From NCBI RefSeq assembly GCF_023634065.1, contig NZ_JALKCV010000011.1:62001-126000 (forward strand): DNA of 64,000 bases. The letters are read 5' to 3'. Positions 63,805-64,000 of the stretch are shown here, piece after piece. The first letter of the stretch is position 1. Each line of letters opens with the position of its first letter. The notes under the pieces are model-generated. The model saw nothing but the letters and a program-made list of their open reading frames with translations, did not search any database and was not told the origin of the DNA. The DNA comes from Microbulbifer litoralis. GTDB taxonomy: Bacteria > Pseudomonadota > Gammaproteobacteria > Pseudomonadales > Cellvibrionaceae. The position numbers and the translations under genes were made by a program.

Positions 63805-64000
63805 TCAAACAGCATGAATTCTTTTCTCGGCTTTTATCTTGAAGCTCTTGGGAACAAGGAATACCCCTGGCATTTCTTCTACATTAAAGGCATTTTCTGA
63901 CGGCGCGCTATATCTGAACCTGTAAACCAGGTTTGCACAGAAAAGGAATACCTGCATTCTGGCAATATGCTCTCCGACACACCGCCTCGCCCCAACGCCA
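63805..64000 (-). CDS. Second cytochrome P450, C-terminal fragment (cut by window end)
   Basis: Reads GVGARRCVGEHIARMQVFLF and ends ...IKAEKRIHAV before a TGA at 63807-63805. The heme-Cys motif and following helix match the P450 just downstream closely. It is therefore a tandem paralogue, 28 bp upstream in the same orientation. Only 65 residues are visible; the rest lies past the window. Confidence 0.85.
   Translation of the reverse strand, partial: GVGARRCVGEHIARMQVFLFCANLVYRFRYSAPSENAFNVEEMPGVFLVPKSFKIKAEKRIHAV

Overview
The window is a 64 kb piece of a GC-rich gammaproteobacterial chromosome. Housekeeping gene orders fit that class: tsaB-uppP, mazG-relA-cysM next to a divergent BarA/GacS kinase, and mucD-lepA-lepB-DUF4845-rnc-era-recO-acpS. 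The secreted GH10 xylanase with CBM2 and long polyserine linkers, the GH97 alpha-glucosidase and the TonB receptor suggest a marine polysaccharide degrader of the Microbulbifer/Cellvibrio/Saccharophagus type. The genus is inference; the class is well supported. I saw no rRNA, tRNA, CRISPR array, transposase gene or phage.

Layout. 1-8.1 kb: M16 peptidase and MscS channel, an amino-acid dehydrogenase and an RNase II-type exonuclease. 8.1-14.9 kb: a MITE-like repeat, pepD, a VOC protein, an uncharacterised three-gene unit (membrane alpha/beta hydrolase, lipoprotein, small helical protein), yccF and an orphan 505-residue protein. 15-26 kb: GH97, two HAD phosphatases, rdgC, a phospholipase-A2-like secreted protein, DUF899, gnd, DUF2058, DUF1415 and patatin. 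26-33 kb: PH-domain protein, a second MscS channel, a secreted lipase, an MscS C-terminal fragment, a TonB siderophore receptor with a Fur-like site, SMR transporter and trpS. 33-46 kb: queuosine-tRNA mannosyltransferase-like protein, a beta-hydroxyacid dehydrogenase, uppP, tsaB, a histone H1-like protein, hemH, adk, ldhA, mazG, relA and cysM. 46-57 kb: the hybrid kinase, then the mucD-to-acpS cluster. 57-61 kb: murein-peptide recycling genes (mpaA and a dipeptide epimerase) separated by the xylanase. 61-64 kb: an AT-richer segment with a TauE/SafE permease and two tandem cytochrome P450 genes, the second cut by the window end.

The most notable signals are: (1) two adjacent P450s whose sequence looks like animal CYP1/CYP2-type enzymes rather than ordinary bacterial ones, in a stretch of different base composition; (2) two copies of a 162/176 bp near-palindromic element, one of which fills the gap between the hybrid kinase and acpS and supplies the acpS stop codon; (3) two arrays of the same 7-bp unit (17 and about 12 copies), each starting 1-3 bp after a gene's stop codon; (4) a perfect 18-bp operator palindrome with weaker relatives upstream of the xylanase; (5) expected cluster genes that are absent (pdxJ between recO and acpS; rlmD between relA and cysM), with a small GFA-like gene between era and recO; (6) the three-gene unit at 10.7-12.6 kb, which I cannot assign to a known system.
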